Part shown: one piece after another, positions 26,927 through 37,127 of the stretch | Layout: the number at the start of each line of letters is the position of its first letter | Numbering within the stretch: position 1 is the first letter of the stretch | Assembly: GCF_005116655.2 (NCBI RefSeq) | Contig: NZ_CP050698.1 | Coordinates: 3,145,489-3,209,488, forward strand | Direction of reading: 5' to 3' | Length of the DNA: 64,000 bases | Source: Desulfosediminicola flagellatus | GTDB taxonomy: Bacteria > Desulfobacterota > Desulfobulbia > Desulfobulbales > Desulfocapsaceae | Translations under genes and position numbers: made by a program | The notes under the pieces: generated by a model | Database searches by the model: none | Seen by the model: the letters and a program-made list of their open reading frames with translations, nothing else | Told to the model about the DNA's origin: nothing

Positions 26927-27874
26927 ATGAAACAAGCTATCTTCATCATATTTTTGTGTTTGTGTTTTTCTCATTCAGCTTTTGCGCTGGTTATAGAATT
27001 TAAACAAACTGCGCTGGTTGACGGTGTTACAATCACCCTCGGTGACATTGCAGATTTTGATGAAGATACAGAACTCAGCAAAACACTGGCCACACAAACA
27101 GTAGCGCAAGCCCCGAGTCCCGGCCAGCAAGCTGAGCTTTTCAGCAGATCAATAATCAAATATTTCGAGCCACGGATCAGCCCGGACACCATAATAACAT
27201 GGCGAGGAGCTGAAAAAGTTACTGTGAGCAGAAACAGTATCTCTGTCAGTTCATCACAAATTCTTGAAATAATAACTGCATTTTTAGTTGCCAATACAGA
27301 CAAACTTCCGGAGGCGGATATTCGATTTATCGCTGCAGAAAAACCACTGCCGTTTCTCGTACCACCCGGAGAAATGAACTGGGAGGTTATACCATCCAGC
27401 CCTGGAATTGTTAAAAGCACCAGATTTTCCATTATTTTCAAGGTAGATGGGAGGGTTAGAAAAAACATGTCTGTTCGTGGACGATTAGAAATCCTTGCTC
27501 CTGTCGTTGTTGCTACTACACAGCTCCCAAAAGGCACGATCCTGACGCGTCAAAATATCGCCACCTCCATTAAGGATCTCACAACACTTCGAACACCGGG
27601 CCAAAATATAGACGAACTTTTGGGCAAGAAAATCAAGAGGACGTACAAAGCTGGTCAGGTAATTTCACTATCGCAAGTTGAATTCCCACCACTGGTCAGA
27701 AAAGGTGAACTGGTCAGGATCATTGTTAATACGGGGAAGCTTTTTATTACAGCAACAGGAATTGCGCGAAATGACGGTAAGATAAACCAGACTATTCGCG
27801 TACAAAACACAAACTCACGAAAAATTGTCTATTGTCGTGTAGCCGCTCCCGGAATAGTTGAGGTCGCATTATAA
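26927..27874 (+). CDS. flgA: Flagella basal body P-ring formation protein FlgA
   Basis: FlgA is the periplasmic chaperone for P-ring assembly by FlgI. The 315-residue protein has a signal peptide (about 1-20, ending 'SHSAFA'). A longer-than-usual N-terminal region precedes the SAF-type C-terminal domain with 'LPKGTILTRQNI' and 'AGQVISLSQVEFP'. It follows flgG by ten bases, ends just before flgH, and is longer than enteric FlgA. Confidence 0.9.
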   Translation: MKQAIFIIFLCLCFSHSAFALVIEFKQTALVDGVTITLGDIADFDEDTELSKTLATQTVAQAPSPGQQAELFSRSIIKYFEPRISPDTIITWRGAEKVTVSRNSISVSSSQILEIITAFLVANTDKLPEADIRFIAAEKPLPFLVPPGEMNWEVIPSSPGIVKSTRFSIIFKVDGRVRKNMSVRGRLEILAPVVVATTQLPKGTILTRQNIATSIKDLTTLRTPGQNIDELLGKKIKRTYKAGQVISLSQVEFPPLVRKGELVRIIVNTGKLFITATGIARNDGKINQTIRVQNTNSRKIVYCRVAAPGIVEVAL

Positions 27875-27875
27875 A

Positions 27876-28559
27876 ATGAGAACATTACTCGTTACTCTTT
27901 GCTGTACTCTTTTACTTACGTCATGTGCTCATCAGGCACCACGGATTGTTCACATCCCGGAACCTCTTGAAGACAGCAAATCCCCGATAACTGTCCAACC
28001 GACTCCGGGGTCCCTCTGGTCCAGTGACAGCCCCTCAATCTATAGCGATCACAAGGCGCAGATGATTGGAGACATTGTCACTATTATCATTTCAGAGGAA
28101 TCAAGCGCGACAAAAGAAGCATCAACAACTACTGACAGAGCGACCAGCATGAGCGCCGCAATCCCCAACCTGCTTGGTCTTGAAAATGCAAAATTCATTA
28201 CGGATTCTAATCTTGATCTCGAAAATCTGGTAAATTCGACCTTTTCAAATTCATTTGATGGCGATGGAACAACATCACGGAAAGGGAGCTTTACAGCGTC
28301 GCTCACCACTCAGGTCGTCGGACAATATCCCAACGGAAACCTGAAAATTCGTGGCGGTAAAGAGGTGATGGTCAACAATGAGGTACAAATAATCTACCTG
28401 ACAGGAATAATACGACCGGTGGACATCACCGCTGCCAACACAATTTCGTCCACCAAAATATTGAATGCGAGAATCAGCTATACAGGGCAGGGAGCAATAT
28501 CCGATAAGCAAGAGCCCGGTTGGGTTATGCGAACCCTTGATAATGTCTGGCCATTCTAG
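27876..28559 (+). CDS. flgH: Flagellar L-ring lipoprotein FlgH
   Basis: FlgH forms the outer-membrane L ring. I take the ATG just after the flgA stop as the start; a TTG 18 bp upstream is open but would add residues ahead of the signal. The 227-residue protein has a lipoprotein signal with the lipobox ending 'LLLTSC' (Cys17). Family motifs are 'GSLWSSDSPSIYSDHKAQMIGDIVTIII' (GDIVTIII), 'RKGSFTASLTTQVV' and 'GNLKIRGGKEVMVNNE' (LKIRGGKEV). It indicates an outer membrane. Confidence 0.95.
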   Translation: MRTLLVTLCCTLLLTSCAHQAPRIVHIPEPLEDSKSPITVQPTPGSLWSSDSPSIYSDHKAQMIGDIVTIIISEESSATKEASTTTDRATSMSAAIPNLLGLENAKFITDSNLDLENLVNSTFSNSFDGDGTTSRKGSFTASLTTQVVGQYPNGNLKIRGGKEVMVNNEVQIIYLTGIIRPVDITAANTISSTKILNARISYTGQGAISDKQEPGWVMRTLDNVWPF

Positions 28560-28580
28560 TCTTAGTGGTATGGAGAAGAA

Positions 28581-29711
28581 ATGATACGAATCATATTTAC
28601 GATACTCGCAGTAATCGCCTTCATCTTTCCCGGCGGCACTGCATGCGATGTGTCCGCAGCCCGCATAAAAGATATTGCTTCTCTGCAAGGTGTGCGAAAT
28701 AACCAGTTGCTTGGATATGGACTCGTTACCGGTTTAAATGGCACCGGCGATGATATGAAAAAATCGGGATACACCTTGCAGGCGGTTTACAACATGATTG
28801 CCCGCAATGGCATTACCCTTGACCCGGACAATATCGAAGACATCAAAGTCAATAATATTGCAGCCGTCATGGTAACAGCTAAACTCCCTCCCTTTGCTCG
28901 GCCAGGTTCAACAGTTGATGTTCATGTCTCATCCATTGGTGACGCAGACAGCCTCGCTGGCGGAACCTTATTAATGACACCGCTTCGTGGCGCAAATAAC
29001 AAGGTGTATGCAGTTGCTCAGGGACCACTCACTATCGGTTCTTTTTCATTTGGAGGAAAGGCTGCAACAGTTCAGCAGAATCATCCGACTGCCGGACATA
29101 TTTCCTCTGGGGCTATAGTCGAAGGTACAGTTCCAGTGGTTCTGGGAAAAGATGGTCAGCTCTTCTACCAGTTGAATAACGCTGATTTTACTACAGCGAC
29201 CAATATGGCAAAAGCCATCAATTCATCCTATGAAGAGGAAATTGCTCACCCGCTTGACTCCGGAACTGTAAAAGTTATGATTCCGGCTTCTTATCAAGAC
29301 ACTAAGGTCGAATTTATCTCCGCTGTTGAACGGCTTCAAGTCGATCCGGATTCCAACGCCCGCGTGGTTTTAAATGAGCGTACCGGAACAATAGTCATGG
29401 GCAAGGATGTAAAACTCTCGACAGTCGCAGTCTCCCATGGAAATCTCAGCCTGATAATACGAGAAGACAGTGAGGTCGTACAACCAAACCCATTAGCCGA
29501 AGGAGATACGGTAACAGTTCCTAGAACCCAAATTACAGTCACTGAGGATCAAGGTCAGCTTATTGTCCTCGATATGGACAAAGATGAAGTTACCATCGGA
29601 GAAATTGCTACAGCACTTAACGCCATAGGAGCAACACCTAGAGATCTTATCGCAATATTTCAGGCAATAAAGGCTTCCGGCTCCATGCACGGCGAACTCA
29701 TAATTCTCTAA
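28581..29711 (+). CDS. flgI: Flagellar P-ring protein FlgI
   Basis: FlgI forms the peptidoglycan-associated P ring. The 376-residue protein has a signal peptide (about 1-29). Family motifs are 'ARIKDIASLQGVRNNQLLGYGLVTGL' (RIKDIASLQGVRNNQL), 'MTPLRGANNKVYAVAQG' and 'GGKAATVQQNHPTAG'. It ends 'IFQAIKASGSMHGELIIL', which matches the conserved C-terminus. Confidence 0.97.
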   Translation: MIRIIFTILAVIAFIFPGGTACDVSAARIKDIASLQGVRNNQLLGYGLVTGLNGTGDDMKKSGYTLQAVYNMIARNGITLDPDNIEDIKVNNIAAVMVTAKLPPFARPGSTVDVHVSSIGDADSLAGGTLLMTPLRGANNKVYAVAQGPLTIGSFSFGGKAATVQQNHPTAGHISSGAIVEGTVPVVLGKDGQLFYQLNNADFTTATNMAKAINSSYEEEIAHPLDSGTVKVMIPASYQDTKVEFISAVERLQVDPDSNARVVLNERTGTIVMGKDVKLSTVAVSHGNLSLIIREDSEVVQPNPLAEGDTVTVPRTQITVTEDQGQLIVLDMDKDEVTIGEIATALNAIGATPRDLIAIFQAIKASGSMHGELIIL

Positions 29712-29737
29712 CAGATTGTATCAACCACGGAACCACC

Positions 29738-30064
29738 ATGAACACTTTTATTGATCCCAGAACCGTATTGAGCTACTCCTTAAACAAAGCAACGCCACAG
29801 GAGCGCAAAGAACGTGATCTTCAATCATTACGTGAATCAAGCAGGGAATTTGAGACATTGCTTGTCATGGAAGCATACAAGGCGATGCGCAAATCAGTTC
29901 CTGATGGTGGCCTGATTAAAAAAAGCATGGCTATCGAAACGTTTCAGGAAATGTTTGATATGGAGATGGCCAAACAAACTACTCAAGGCAAAGGCATCGG
30001 TGTTGCTGATATGATGTATAAACAGATGGCGCACTTAATAGAGAACAAAAAATATGACGAGTAA
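29738..30064 (+). CDS. flgJ: Rod-binding protein FlgJ (N-terminal domain only)
   Basis: The 108-residue protein corresponds to the rod-binding or rod-capping N-terminal domain of FlgJ. It has 'SREFETLLVMEAYKAMRKSVP' (EFETLLVMEAYKAMRK) and 'FQEMFDMEMAKQTTQGKGIG' (DMEMAKQTTQGKGIGVADMM). The C-terminal muramidase domain of enteric FlgJ is absent, as is common in deltaproteobacteria. A separate wall-cutting enzyme must be encoded elsewhere. It ends the flgF-flgJ run and faces the convergent kinase gene. Confidence 0.92.
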   Translation: MNTFIDPRTVLSYSLNKATPQERKERDLQSLRESSREFETLLVMEAYKAMRKSVPDGGLIKKSMAIETFQEMFDMEMAKQTTQGKGIGVADMMYKQMAHLIENKKYDE

Positions 30065-30152
30065 CAAATAGATTATGTAAGGTCTTTACCACAAACATGC
30101 CCCTCTAACCAAAATGCCAGTCAGATATCAGGAAAAAGGTGAAATCCTTTAA

Positions 30153-32729
30153 TCATTTTGCCAGAAGAGCAGTAACTGTAGTTAAAAGGGCATCTCTATC
30201 AACAGGTTTCAGCACAGTTTTCCAAACTCCCGCTTCTGCCACCTGTTTGTCGGTAAATGTGGAGCTGTAACCGCTACACAAAAGAATCGGCATGTCAGGC
30301 CGTAAAGCAGCAACCTTTTTAGAAAGCTCAATACCCGTCATCCCAGGCATAGTCTGGTCAGTGATCATTAAATCAAATTTTCCTGGCTCCCGCTCTACTA
30401 AAGCATAGGCTTCCTTGCTGTTATTACAAGCTGTTACCTGATATCCCACATCCTGTAATAATAACATCGATATTCTTGCAATATCCTCTTCATCATCCAC
30501 TATAAGCAGATGTCCCCTCCCTTCGGTGAGGAGACTGATGCCTGTAACTTTCGGTTTCAGACGTTTTTCCACGAGTGGAAGCCATACTTCAAAAACAGTC
30601 CCTTTACCCATCTCGCTGGAGACATTGATTACGCCGGAGTGGCTGCTGACGATCCCGTGAACCACTGCCAGGCCCATTCCTGTGCCTTTGCCAGTTTCTT
30701 TCGTTGTAAAAAACGGATCAAAAATTCTGGCAATATCCTTTTCACTAATCCCCTCACCGGTATCGCACACTGCCAGCCGAGCATAATTACCTGGCTCAAG
30801 CCCCTTAATCCGTATAACATCCATGTCGGATATAACAGCAGAACTAAGTGAAACTGTTAACACACCTCCTCCACTCTTTTCCATTGCATGAGCAGCATTG
30901 GTGCAAAGGTTAAACACTACCTGATGAATCTGCGTGGCATCAGCCACAATAGTTCCGGTCTCCTCTTCAAGATCAAGCTCGAAAGAAATTGTGGTTGGTA
31001 ATGTGGCCCGTAAAAACTTTATAGCCTCTGCTACAATTCCATATATATCGACCTGTCCTTTGGCATGTTCTTTTTTACGACTGAAAATGAGTAAATGCTG
31101 GACAAGATCCCTGGCGCGCAGCGATGCGCTTACGATATGCTGTTGATACTCCTCGGACTTCGCATCCATAGCCTTGGTACTCATGATGAGTTCGCTATAA
31201 CCAAGTATTACCGAAAGGATGTTATTAAAATCGTGAGCTATTCCTCCGGCGAGGGTGCCTATCGCTTCCATTTTTTGTGCCTGGCGCAGATGTGATTCAA
31301 GCACTTTTTTCTCTGTGATATCTGTTAATACGGAGATAAATCCGATCAATTCTCCAGACTGATTGCGCTTATACTGCCAGTCAATCTGGATATCAATCTG
31401 ATTTCCACGATAGGTCTTTGCTTTACTTGTATGCGGAACAGGTGGAGGCTGTTCATCAATAATTAATTTAAATTTCTCTTGCAGTCGAAGTTTTTGGGCA
31501 GAGGATATCTCTGTTCTCCATATAGGTTGACCGATCGCCTCTCCCTTCTCTGCCTCAAAGATCCTGTCGTATGCTGAATTAGTAAACGTTATGATTCCGT
31601 CTAAGTCGTTTTCCTGAATCCCGTGAGGTAAGGCTTCAACAAGTTCTCTGTGCACCTGTTCACTTTCCAGAATACTCTGCTCACGCTGACTGATGGCCTC
31701 TGCCATCTTTCGGAAACTTTCATCAAGTTCCTGCAATTCCTTGAATCCATCTTTTTTTGATACCAGTGAATAATCTCCTTCTGCTACGCGGTGAACATCC
31801 TCTACTAAACGAATAAACGGTTTGCTTATCCTTTTGGCTCCCAAAAATGCTGAAAACGCCGCAAGAATCCCTGTTAAAACGATTCCCAACAGAAGCATAT
31901 ACCTGATCTTTGTTACCGGTGCAAAAGCATCATCATGGTGTTGTAGAAAAAACACCTTCCAGTCGGTAAGTGAAACCTGGACAACACTTGCAATAACCTT
32001 CATTTTTAAATCGGTTGTGATGAATGTATTCTCGCTTCGAATCACCGATTCCCGAATATGATCCAACGTTCCAATATTATCCCTTTGTTGAACACGCCTG
32101 GAAATATTATTGGCAATCACAGTTCCTATCCGGTCCGTAATAATAACGTACTGGTGGCTATCGCTAATCTTCTCAATCATTTTCGATAAGACAGCAAGAT
32201 TCACATACCCGACAATCATGGAAATTCCTGAATTTCCCGTAGGGATACTTAAGCTCAACGTTGGTGAACCTGTTCGCATTGAAATAAACGTTGAAGACCA
32301 TGAAGGTTTTTTGTTTTCAATTGTCTCCTTATAAAACTCCTGACGGGACATATCTGTTCCAATATAATCCTCTTCGTAGGGTGCAACCTTCCTGACTCTG
32401 CCATCACTGTCGAGAATCTGCACCATCTCAAAAAACGGATAATTCTCCACTACTGTTTCTAAATATCCGTCCACCCCGTTCTCTGACAAAACCCCCGGGG
32501 TCGAAACTACTTCAACGACTTGCTGGATAAGAGACAAAGGCTCCCTGAGGAATACTTCAACCTCACTGGCAATCGAAGTAGCAAGAGAAAAATTCTTATT
32601 ATTTATCTCTTCCGTCAGGCTCTTTGACATCAAAAGTAATGTCGCTACTCCAAAGATAAGGACTGGAAATAACGCTATAAGAATGAAGTTTCCCGTAAGT
32701 ATAAATTGCAGACTGGATCGAGATTTCAC
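30153..32729 (-). CDS. Membrane hybrid sensor histidine kinase
   Basis: The 858-residue protein has, in order, a membrane helix (about 12-33) and a periplasmic double-Cache-like sensor (about 40-270). A second helix (about 275-298), HAMP and PAS domains follow. The HisKA domain has 'AHDFNN' with His near 499. The HATPase domain has '[10 protein letters not shown]', 'DTGEGI' and '[10 protein letters not shown]'. A C-terminal receiver has the Asp in '[13 protein letters not shown]' near 791. The GTG start overlaps the stop of the upstream lipoprotein gene (GTGA), so they form one operon. Phosphotransfer goes to its own receiver; no output regulator or DNA-binding domain is seen nearby. Confidence 0.9.
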   Translation of the reverse strand: MKSRSSLQFILTGNFILIALFPVLIFGVATLLLMSKSLTEEINNKNFSLATSIASEVEVFLREPLSLIQQVVEVVSTPGVLSENGVDGYLETVVENYPFFEMVQILDSDGRVRKVAPYEEDYIGTDMSRQEFYKETIENKKPSWSSTFISMRTGSPTLSLSIPTGNSGISMIVGYVNLAVLSKMIEKISDSHQYVIITDRIGTVIANNISRRVQQRDNIGTLDHIRESVIRSENTFITTDLKMKVIASVVQVSLTDWKVFFLQHHDDAFAPVTKIRYMLLLGIVLTGILAAFSAFLGAKRISKPFIRLVEDVHRVAEGDYSLVSKKDGFKELQELDESFRKMAEAISQREQSILESEQVHRELVEALPHGIQENDLDGIITFTNSAYDRIFEAEKGEAIGQPIWRTEISSAQKLRLQEKFKLIIDEQPPPVPHTSKAKTYRGNQIDIQIDWQYKRNQSGELIGFISVLTDITEKKVLESHLRQAQKMEAIGTLAGGIAHDFNNILSVILGYSELIMSTKAMDAKSEEYQQHIVSASLRARDLVQHLLIFSRKKEHAKGQVDIYGIVAEAIKFLRATLPTTISFELDLEEETGTIVADATQIHQVVFNLCTNAAHAMEKSGGGVLTVSLSSAVISDMDVIRIKGLEPGNYARLAVCDTGEGISEKDIARIFDPFFTTKETGKGTGMGLAVVHGIVSSHSGVINVSSEMGKGTVFEVWLPLVEKRLKPKVTGISLLTEGRGHLLIVDDEEDIARISMLLLQDVGYQVTACNNSKEAYALVEREPGKFDLMITDQTMPGMTGIELSKKVAALRPDMPILLCSGYSSTFTDKQVAEAGVWKTVLKPVDRDALLTTVTALLAK

Positions 32730-33856
32730 GGCTGTCCTATTTTGACGAATTGACCATCTTTTACTGTCATTATAAATGGACTCCGATCTGCATCACCATA
32801 CTTATCGATACGAATCTGCCCTTGTGTCCCTTCAAAAATTTCCTGTTGTATAATAGTTGCCTTCAGTGATGATGGATCGCTGTTCTTTTGCAGGGCTTCG
32901 ATCAAAATCATTGCGGCTTCGTAAGAAAAGTGACTGGCGAAAGTAGGCATTTGTCCAAATCGCTCATTATATTTTTTTCTGAAATTTAATGATTTTTCAC
33001 CTGGATGCTTCGGATCAAACCAGTTTGTAAACGACACGCCCTCAGTGGCTGTGCCGCCATGCTGGAGAAAATCGTTGCTCATAGACCACATGGTTGTGAA
33101 AATAGGTATTTCAGATCCTGCTTTTCTAATCTGCTGGCAGAACATAGCGGCGTCAAGCGCACTGGCCACAATCAGAACACCATCAGCGTCGGAATCAGAT
33201 ACTTCAGAAGCAAACTGAGAAAAACTAAAATCCTTTCGTGAATCAAATGGGTATACACGGAGTGTATTTCCACGTTCCTTACTTCTCTTCCCGAAATAAT
33301 CCACCCAATCTTTTCCAAACGCCCTATTCTGATCGTCATAGACAAGTGCTAATGAGTCAACACCGTTTTTTTCAAATATTTGTTCAGCTAATATTTTAAT
33401 AACATGTATGTTTGAGGACATGACTCGCATGAAATAATCATCTATACCACTTAACTGATTGGTCGATGACGTCGGGCTGAACATGAGAATTTTCTTACGA
33501 TTAGCTACCGGCACTCCTGCAACTGACATTGCCGAGGTAAAATGCCCAATAATTGCAATGACACCTTCTTCAATAAGATCTTCATCCACTTGAGTGGCTA
33601 TTACTGCATCCTGTTTATCATCTTTAACGATGAGTTCGATTGGTCTTCCACGAATACCACCTCTGCTGTTAACTTCCTCAATGGCAAGCAATATACCGTT
33701 GCGGCCATACAAACCTAAATCTGCATGTTTTCCAGTCAATCCACCAGAGAACCCGATCTTTATCGGCTCGTTCTCCGAGCAACCACTCAGCATTACAATT
33801 AGAAAAAGTATAACTAACAAAGATTTTTTTTCACTACCAACACATGAACTATGCAT
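32726..33856 (-). CDS. Branched-chain amino acid-type periplasmic binding lipoprotein (likely receptor for the adjacent kinase)
   Basis: This is a type I periplasmic binding protein of the LivJ class. It has a lipobox ending 'MLSGC', then 'IKIGFSGGLTGKHADLGLYG' (IGFSGGLTG) and 'AIEEVNSRGGIRGRPIELIVKDD' (NSRGGIRGRPIEL). I use the ATG behind a GGAG site; a GTG two codons upstream is possible. No ABC permease or ATPase genes adjoin it. Its translational coupling to the hybrid kinase suggests ligand sensing rather than uptake. The ligand is unknown; amino acids or aromatic acids are typical for the fold. Confidence 0.85.
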   Translation of the reverse strand: MHSSCVGSEKKSLLVILFLIVMLSGCSENEPIKIGFSGGLTGKHADLGLYGRNGILLAIEEVNSRGGIRGRPIELIVKDDKQDAVIATQVDEDLIEEGVIAIIGHFTSAMSVAGVPVANRKKILMFSPTSSTNQLSGIDDYFMRVMSSNIHVIKILAEQIFEKNGVDSLALVYDDQNRAFGKDWVDYFGKRSKERGNTLRVYPFDSRKDFSFSQFASEVSDSDADGVLIVASALDAAMFCQQIRKAGSEIPIFTTMWSMSNDFLQHGGTATEGVSFTNWFDPKHPGEKSLNFRKKYNERFGQMPTFASHFSYEAAMILIEALQKNSDPSSLKATIIQQEIFEGTQGQIRIDKYGDADRSPFIMTVKDGQFVKIGQP

Positions 33857-34401
33857 AATCACACTCCATAATACGGATTCGTATCATCACCTGACAAAAG
33901 AGTTATCACCATCTTCTATTGATCTCCCTCAATAGCATGCCAGGTGAGAAGCCCCGCAAGTTCAATTTATACTTAGCAAAGAGTGCTGCTAAACGGTTAC
34001 TCCATGCAATTCAAACTGCTCACAGTATATAAGCTTGCTTTTACTATGTCTAATTTTGAACAAAAGTTGATCCCGCATACTTTTTCAGGAACTAGCAATA
34101 CAATTTCAGTGATTAGCGTTTAAAGGCTTAAATATTCACCCCATTTGCCCAATATATGCTTAATTTAAATGCTAGGCTTGAATTACTTCACAAAGAGCGC
34201 TCCAGTAAGGTCGGAAAACAATCTGAAGGCACCGGAGATAAAAGAACTACACAAAAACCACCACACTTTTTGCAAAGACTTCCAACCTCATTTTTTTCTA
34301 AAGTTCGATAGCATCATCACCGATAAGAATATGAACAGGAGGAATAAAAACTCTCCAGTCGGAACGCAAGGATGCAGATGCAACGCCAAGGAGGCACCGC
34401 A
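33857..34401. other. Gene-free divergent intergenic region
   Basis: About 545 bp lie between the receptor/kinase pair and the flgM block, so promoters for both directions must lie here. The sequence is AT-rich. The best sigma-28-like match for the rightward genes is TAAATATT, 11 bases, CCCAATAT (34129-34155). It is only fair because the -10 box matches at five of eight positions. An AAGGAGG ribosome site at 34389-34395 fixes the start of the next gene. Confidence 0.4.
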
Positions 34402-34992
34402 ATGATTGACAATAAAGGAATTCAAAACACAGCTAACCCACAGATACAAAAGCAGAATCAGGGACAGCAAATATCCAGAGAACAGCAGAAGGGAAAAATG
34501 GAAAGTTCAACTCAAATCGGTATCAAAACAGACGAAGTATCACTCTCGTACAGTGCTGAATCGGTTGTCACATATGACAGTTCCATGACCCTGAATAATG
34601 TAAAACACGATGGTTTCGACCTTCTCCGTGCTTATGTAGTAGACCTTTTCAAGCAGCAGGGACTCACTCTTGAAGTCCCCACCGGAAGTAATGAGGTGGT
34701 TAACCTTGAAGAGATTACTCAGGAAGAAGCTGCGGACCTTGTTGCAGAAGACGGGTATTTTGGGGTTGAACAAACCTCAGATCGTATTGTAGATTTCGCT
34801 ATAGGTCTTGCAGGCGGTGATACTTCAAGGATTGATGCTATTAAAGCCGGTGTAGAAAAAGGATTTCAAGAGGCGCTTCAAGCTTTTGGCGGTGAACTTC
34901 CTGAAATTTCATACCAAACCTACGATGCAGTTTTTGAAAAACTCGATGCATGGGTCGAAGAAGCAGGTCAAGAAGAACCCGGCAACAAATAA
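34402..34992 (+). CDS. DVU0524-like FlgM-associated protein
   Basis: This 196-residue protein resembles the DVU0524-type protein found beside flgM in sulfate reducers. I choose the ATG behind AAGGAGG; an in-frame ATG ten codons upstream lacks a ribosome site. The first 60 residues are Gln-rich and polar. The rest is a compact domain with 'GFDLLRAYVVDLFKQQGL', 'DRIVDFAIGLAGGD' and the ending 'GELPEISYQTYDAVFEKLDAW' (LPEISYQTYDAV). The role is unknown. The polar N-terminus and place before flgM are compatible with a secreted or chaperoned late protein. Confidence 0.75.
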   Translation: MIDNKGIQNTANPQIQKQNQGQQISREQQKGKMESSTQIGIKTDEVSLSYSAESVVTYDSSMTLNNVKHDGFDLLRAYVVDLFKQQGLTLEVPTGSNEVVNLEEITQEEAADLVAEDGYFGVEQTSDRIVDFAIGLAGGDTSRIDAIKAGVEKGFQEALQAFGGELPEISYQTYDAVFEKLDAWVEEAGQEEPGNK

Positions 34993-35004
34993 TCAGGTGA
35001 AATC

Positions 35005-35292
35005 ATGAGTGTTGAATTTTTCGGAGTTGGTGGACCAAACCAGATAGGTAGTCTTAAAAAGACGCAGAAAGCCACGAACGATAAAAAAGCGGAAGGCGCC
35101 GCGGCAGACAAGGTCGAATTCTCAACTGTTTTGCAGGATGTGCATAAAGCACAAGGTGCAAAGCAGGCTGGAAGCACAGAGCGTGCTAACAGGATTGCAG
35201 AACTCAAGGCCCAGATCGCCGACGGTTCATACAAACCGGATCTCGAGAAAGTTGCATCATCACTGGTCGAGTTCCTGATGCAAGGAAAATAA
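35005..35292 (+). CDS. flgM: Anti-sigma-28 factor FlgM
   Basis: FlgM binds FliA and blocks late transcription until it is exported through the finished hook. The 95-residue protein has a disordered N-terminal half. The C-terminal sigma-binding part is conserved: 'RANRIAELKAQIADGSYKPD' followed by 'LEKVASSLVEFLM'. It is followed four bases later by flgN. Confidence 0.95.
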   Translation: MSVEFFGVGGPNQIGSLKKTQKATNDKKAEGAAADKVEFSTVLQDVHKAQGAKQAGSTERANRIAELKAQIADGSYKPDLEKVASSLVEFLMQGK

Positions 35293-35296
35293 GAAA

Positions 35297-35650
35297 ATGA
35301 AAGCCGGAACTACACATGAGTATCTTGTCGCCTTACTCGACATTATCATACAAGAACGTGATTGCGCCAGAAATCTTGACGTTGAAGGTATGGCTGCAGC
35401 AACTCAGGTAAAAGAACAACTCATTCAGGTCCTGGCACACGTCAAGGTAATTGACGAAGACGACAAACCACTTGCAGCCAAGATTCGTCACGAAAACAGG
35501 CGAAATGCTTATCTGTTCAAATCTGCCCTCGGCTGGATCCGTGATACCATGGAGTTCTTTGGCCGAAGAACCGTCACCTCAACATACACTGCTGCCGCTG
35601 GTAAAACTGCAGCACATGTAAACGGTAGATTGCTTTCAGGTAAGGTGTAA
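35297..35650 (+). CDS. flgN: FlgN-family export chaperone
   Basis: FlgN is the cytoplasmic chaperone for the hook-filament junction proteins FlgK and FlgL. The 117-residue helical protein has the usual size and position between flgM and flgK. Sequence conservation in the family is weak, so the call relies on context and on helical composition ('LVALLDIIIQERDCARNLDV'). Confidence 0.82.
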   Translation: MKAGTTHEYLVALLDIIIQERDCARNLDVEGMAAATQVKEQLIQVLAHVKVIDEDDKPLAAKIRHENRRNAYLFKSALGWIRDTMEFFGRRTVTSTYTAAAGKTAAHVNGRLLSGKV

Positions 35651-35653
35651 AAA

Positions 35654-37081
35654 ATGGCTGGCTTATTTAATGCTTTAAATGCTGCTCGAACTTCTCTTGA
35701 AGTCAATCAGAAGTCAATAGAAGTCATTGGTAATAACATATCCAATGTAAACACCGAGGGCTACTCCCGGCAGTTTACTCATCTGACCCCTTATCCTTCA
35801 GTCAACTTTGGCGATTTTTTTGTAGGCCAGGGTGTACGGGTAACAGATGTTCGAAGAGATCACGATGTTTTTATCCAAAACCAGCTCGTAGATAAGTCAA
35901 GCGATTACGGATTTCAGAATGCACAGAGTCGACCGCTCTCCGAACTCGAAAGGGTCATGAACATTACCGAAGATAATATAGCCACAGACGTTGATGAGTT
36001 TTTTGACGCGTGGCAGGAGCTTTCAGCAAGCCCAAGTGACCTTGTTCTTCGTGATGTTGTCATTCAGCGTGGTGAGGTGCTCTCACAATCTTTCAATAAT
36101 ACGATCAATGATCTGAACACAGTTCAGGAAAATATTAATGACACACTCATCTCCAAAGTTGGAGATATTAACTCGAAAATTACTGAAATTGCCGCACTCA
36201 ATGATCGGATCATGAATATTGAGATCAATGGTACACAGGCCAACTCTGCACGAGACAGACGAGAAGATCTTGCTACTCAACTTGCTGAAGACATTGGTGC
36301 CCAGTCATATTTTGCTACCAACGGCATGCTGTCCGTTCAACTTCCAGGCGGACTTCCGCTGGTTCAGGGCACTGCAGCAATGAGTCTTTCAGCTGTCACT
36401 ACCGGCACACAACTTGATATACAACTTAATGCCGCCGGAGTAACACGCACCCTTGGTCAACGAAATATTGGTGGTGAGTTTGAAGGATTACTCTACCTTC
36501 GCGATACATTTATCCCCAGCCTCGAAAATGATCTTGACCGATTAGCCTATGAAATAAGTACTCAGGTCAATACCCAGCATTCAGCAGGCGCAGGTCTTGA
36601 TTCTGTAGTCGGTAGAAACTTCTTTATTGATCCGCCCAATCTCGCAGCAGCACCACCTACTGACCCATGGCTGGACGCTGCACGCGCTATGTCTGTTGAA
36701 AGCACACTTATAGCAGAACACATCGCCACAGCTCAGGCCCCGACGCCTCCTGACCTTGTAGCTCCCGGCGATAATCGAAATGCACTTATCCTTTCAAATC
36801 TTGATGAATCTTACCTCATCAACGGAATAGATAATTTCAACTCATTCTACGGTAAAATAACCGCCAGTGTCGGAATTGAAACAAATCAGAATATGCTTTC
36901 AAGGCAAGGAGCAGAAGATTCCGTCGTCCAACTCGCAAACCTTCGCGACAGCCTCGCCGGCGTCTCTCTTGAAGAAGAGATGATCGAACTTATCCAGTTT
37001 CAGCGTGGCTTTGAATCATCAGCAAAATTTCTCACAACCGTTGATGAAATGATGGATACAGTCCTATCCATCAAACGATAA
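35654..37081 (+). CDS. flgK: Hook-filament junction protein FlgK
   Basis: FlgK (HAP1) joins the hook to the filament. The 475-residue protein starts 'LFNALNAARTSLEVNQKSIE' and 'VIGNNISNVNTEGYSRQ', the axial-protein signature. It ends 'VSLEEEMIELIQFQRGFESSAKFLTTVDEM' (EEEMIELIQFQRGFESSAK), the FlgK C-terminus. It starts three bases after flgN. Confidence 0.96.
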   Translation: MAGLFNALNAARTSLEVNQKSIEVIGNNISNVNTEGYSRQFTHLTPYPSVNFGDFFVGQGVRVTDVRRDHDVFIQNQLVDKSSDYGFQNAQSRPLSELERVMNITEDNIATDVDEFFDAWQELSASPSDLVLRDVVIQRGEVLSQSFNNTINDLNTVQENINDTLISKVGDINSKITEIAALNDRIMNIEINGTQANSARDRREDLATQLAEDIGAQSYFATNGMLSVQLPGGLPLVQGTAAMSLSAVTTGTQLDIQLNAAGVTRTLGQRNIGGEFEGLLYLRDTFIPSLENDLDRLAYEISTQVNTQHSAGAGLDSVVGRNFFIDPPNLAAAPPTDPWLDAARAMSVESTLIAEHIATAQAPTPPDLVAPGDNRNALILSNLDESYLINGIDNFNSFYGKITASVGIETNQNMLSRQGAEDSVVQLANLRDSLAGVSLEEEMIELIQFQRGFESSAKFLTTVDEMMDTVLSIKR

Positions 37082-37127
37082 TTTTTTTCTTTAAGCAGCC
37101 CGTTTTTTTCGACACGAGGAAAGGCCC

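Noticed and set aside
29738..30064. flgJ as a truncated pseudogene
   Set aside because: The short rod-binding-only form is the normal state in many deltaproteobacteria, and the frame is intact.
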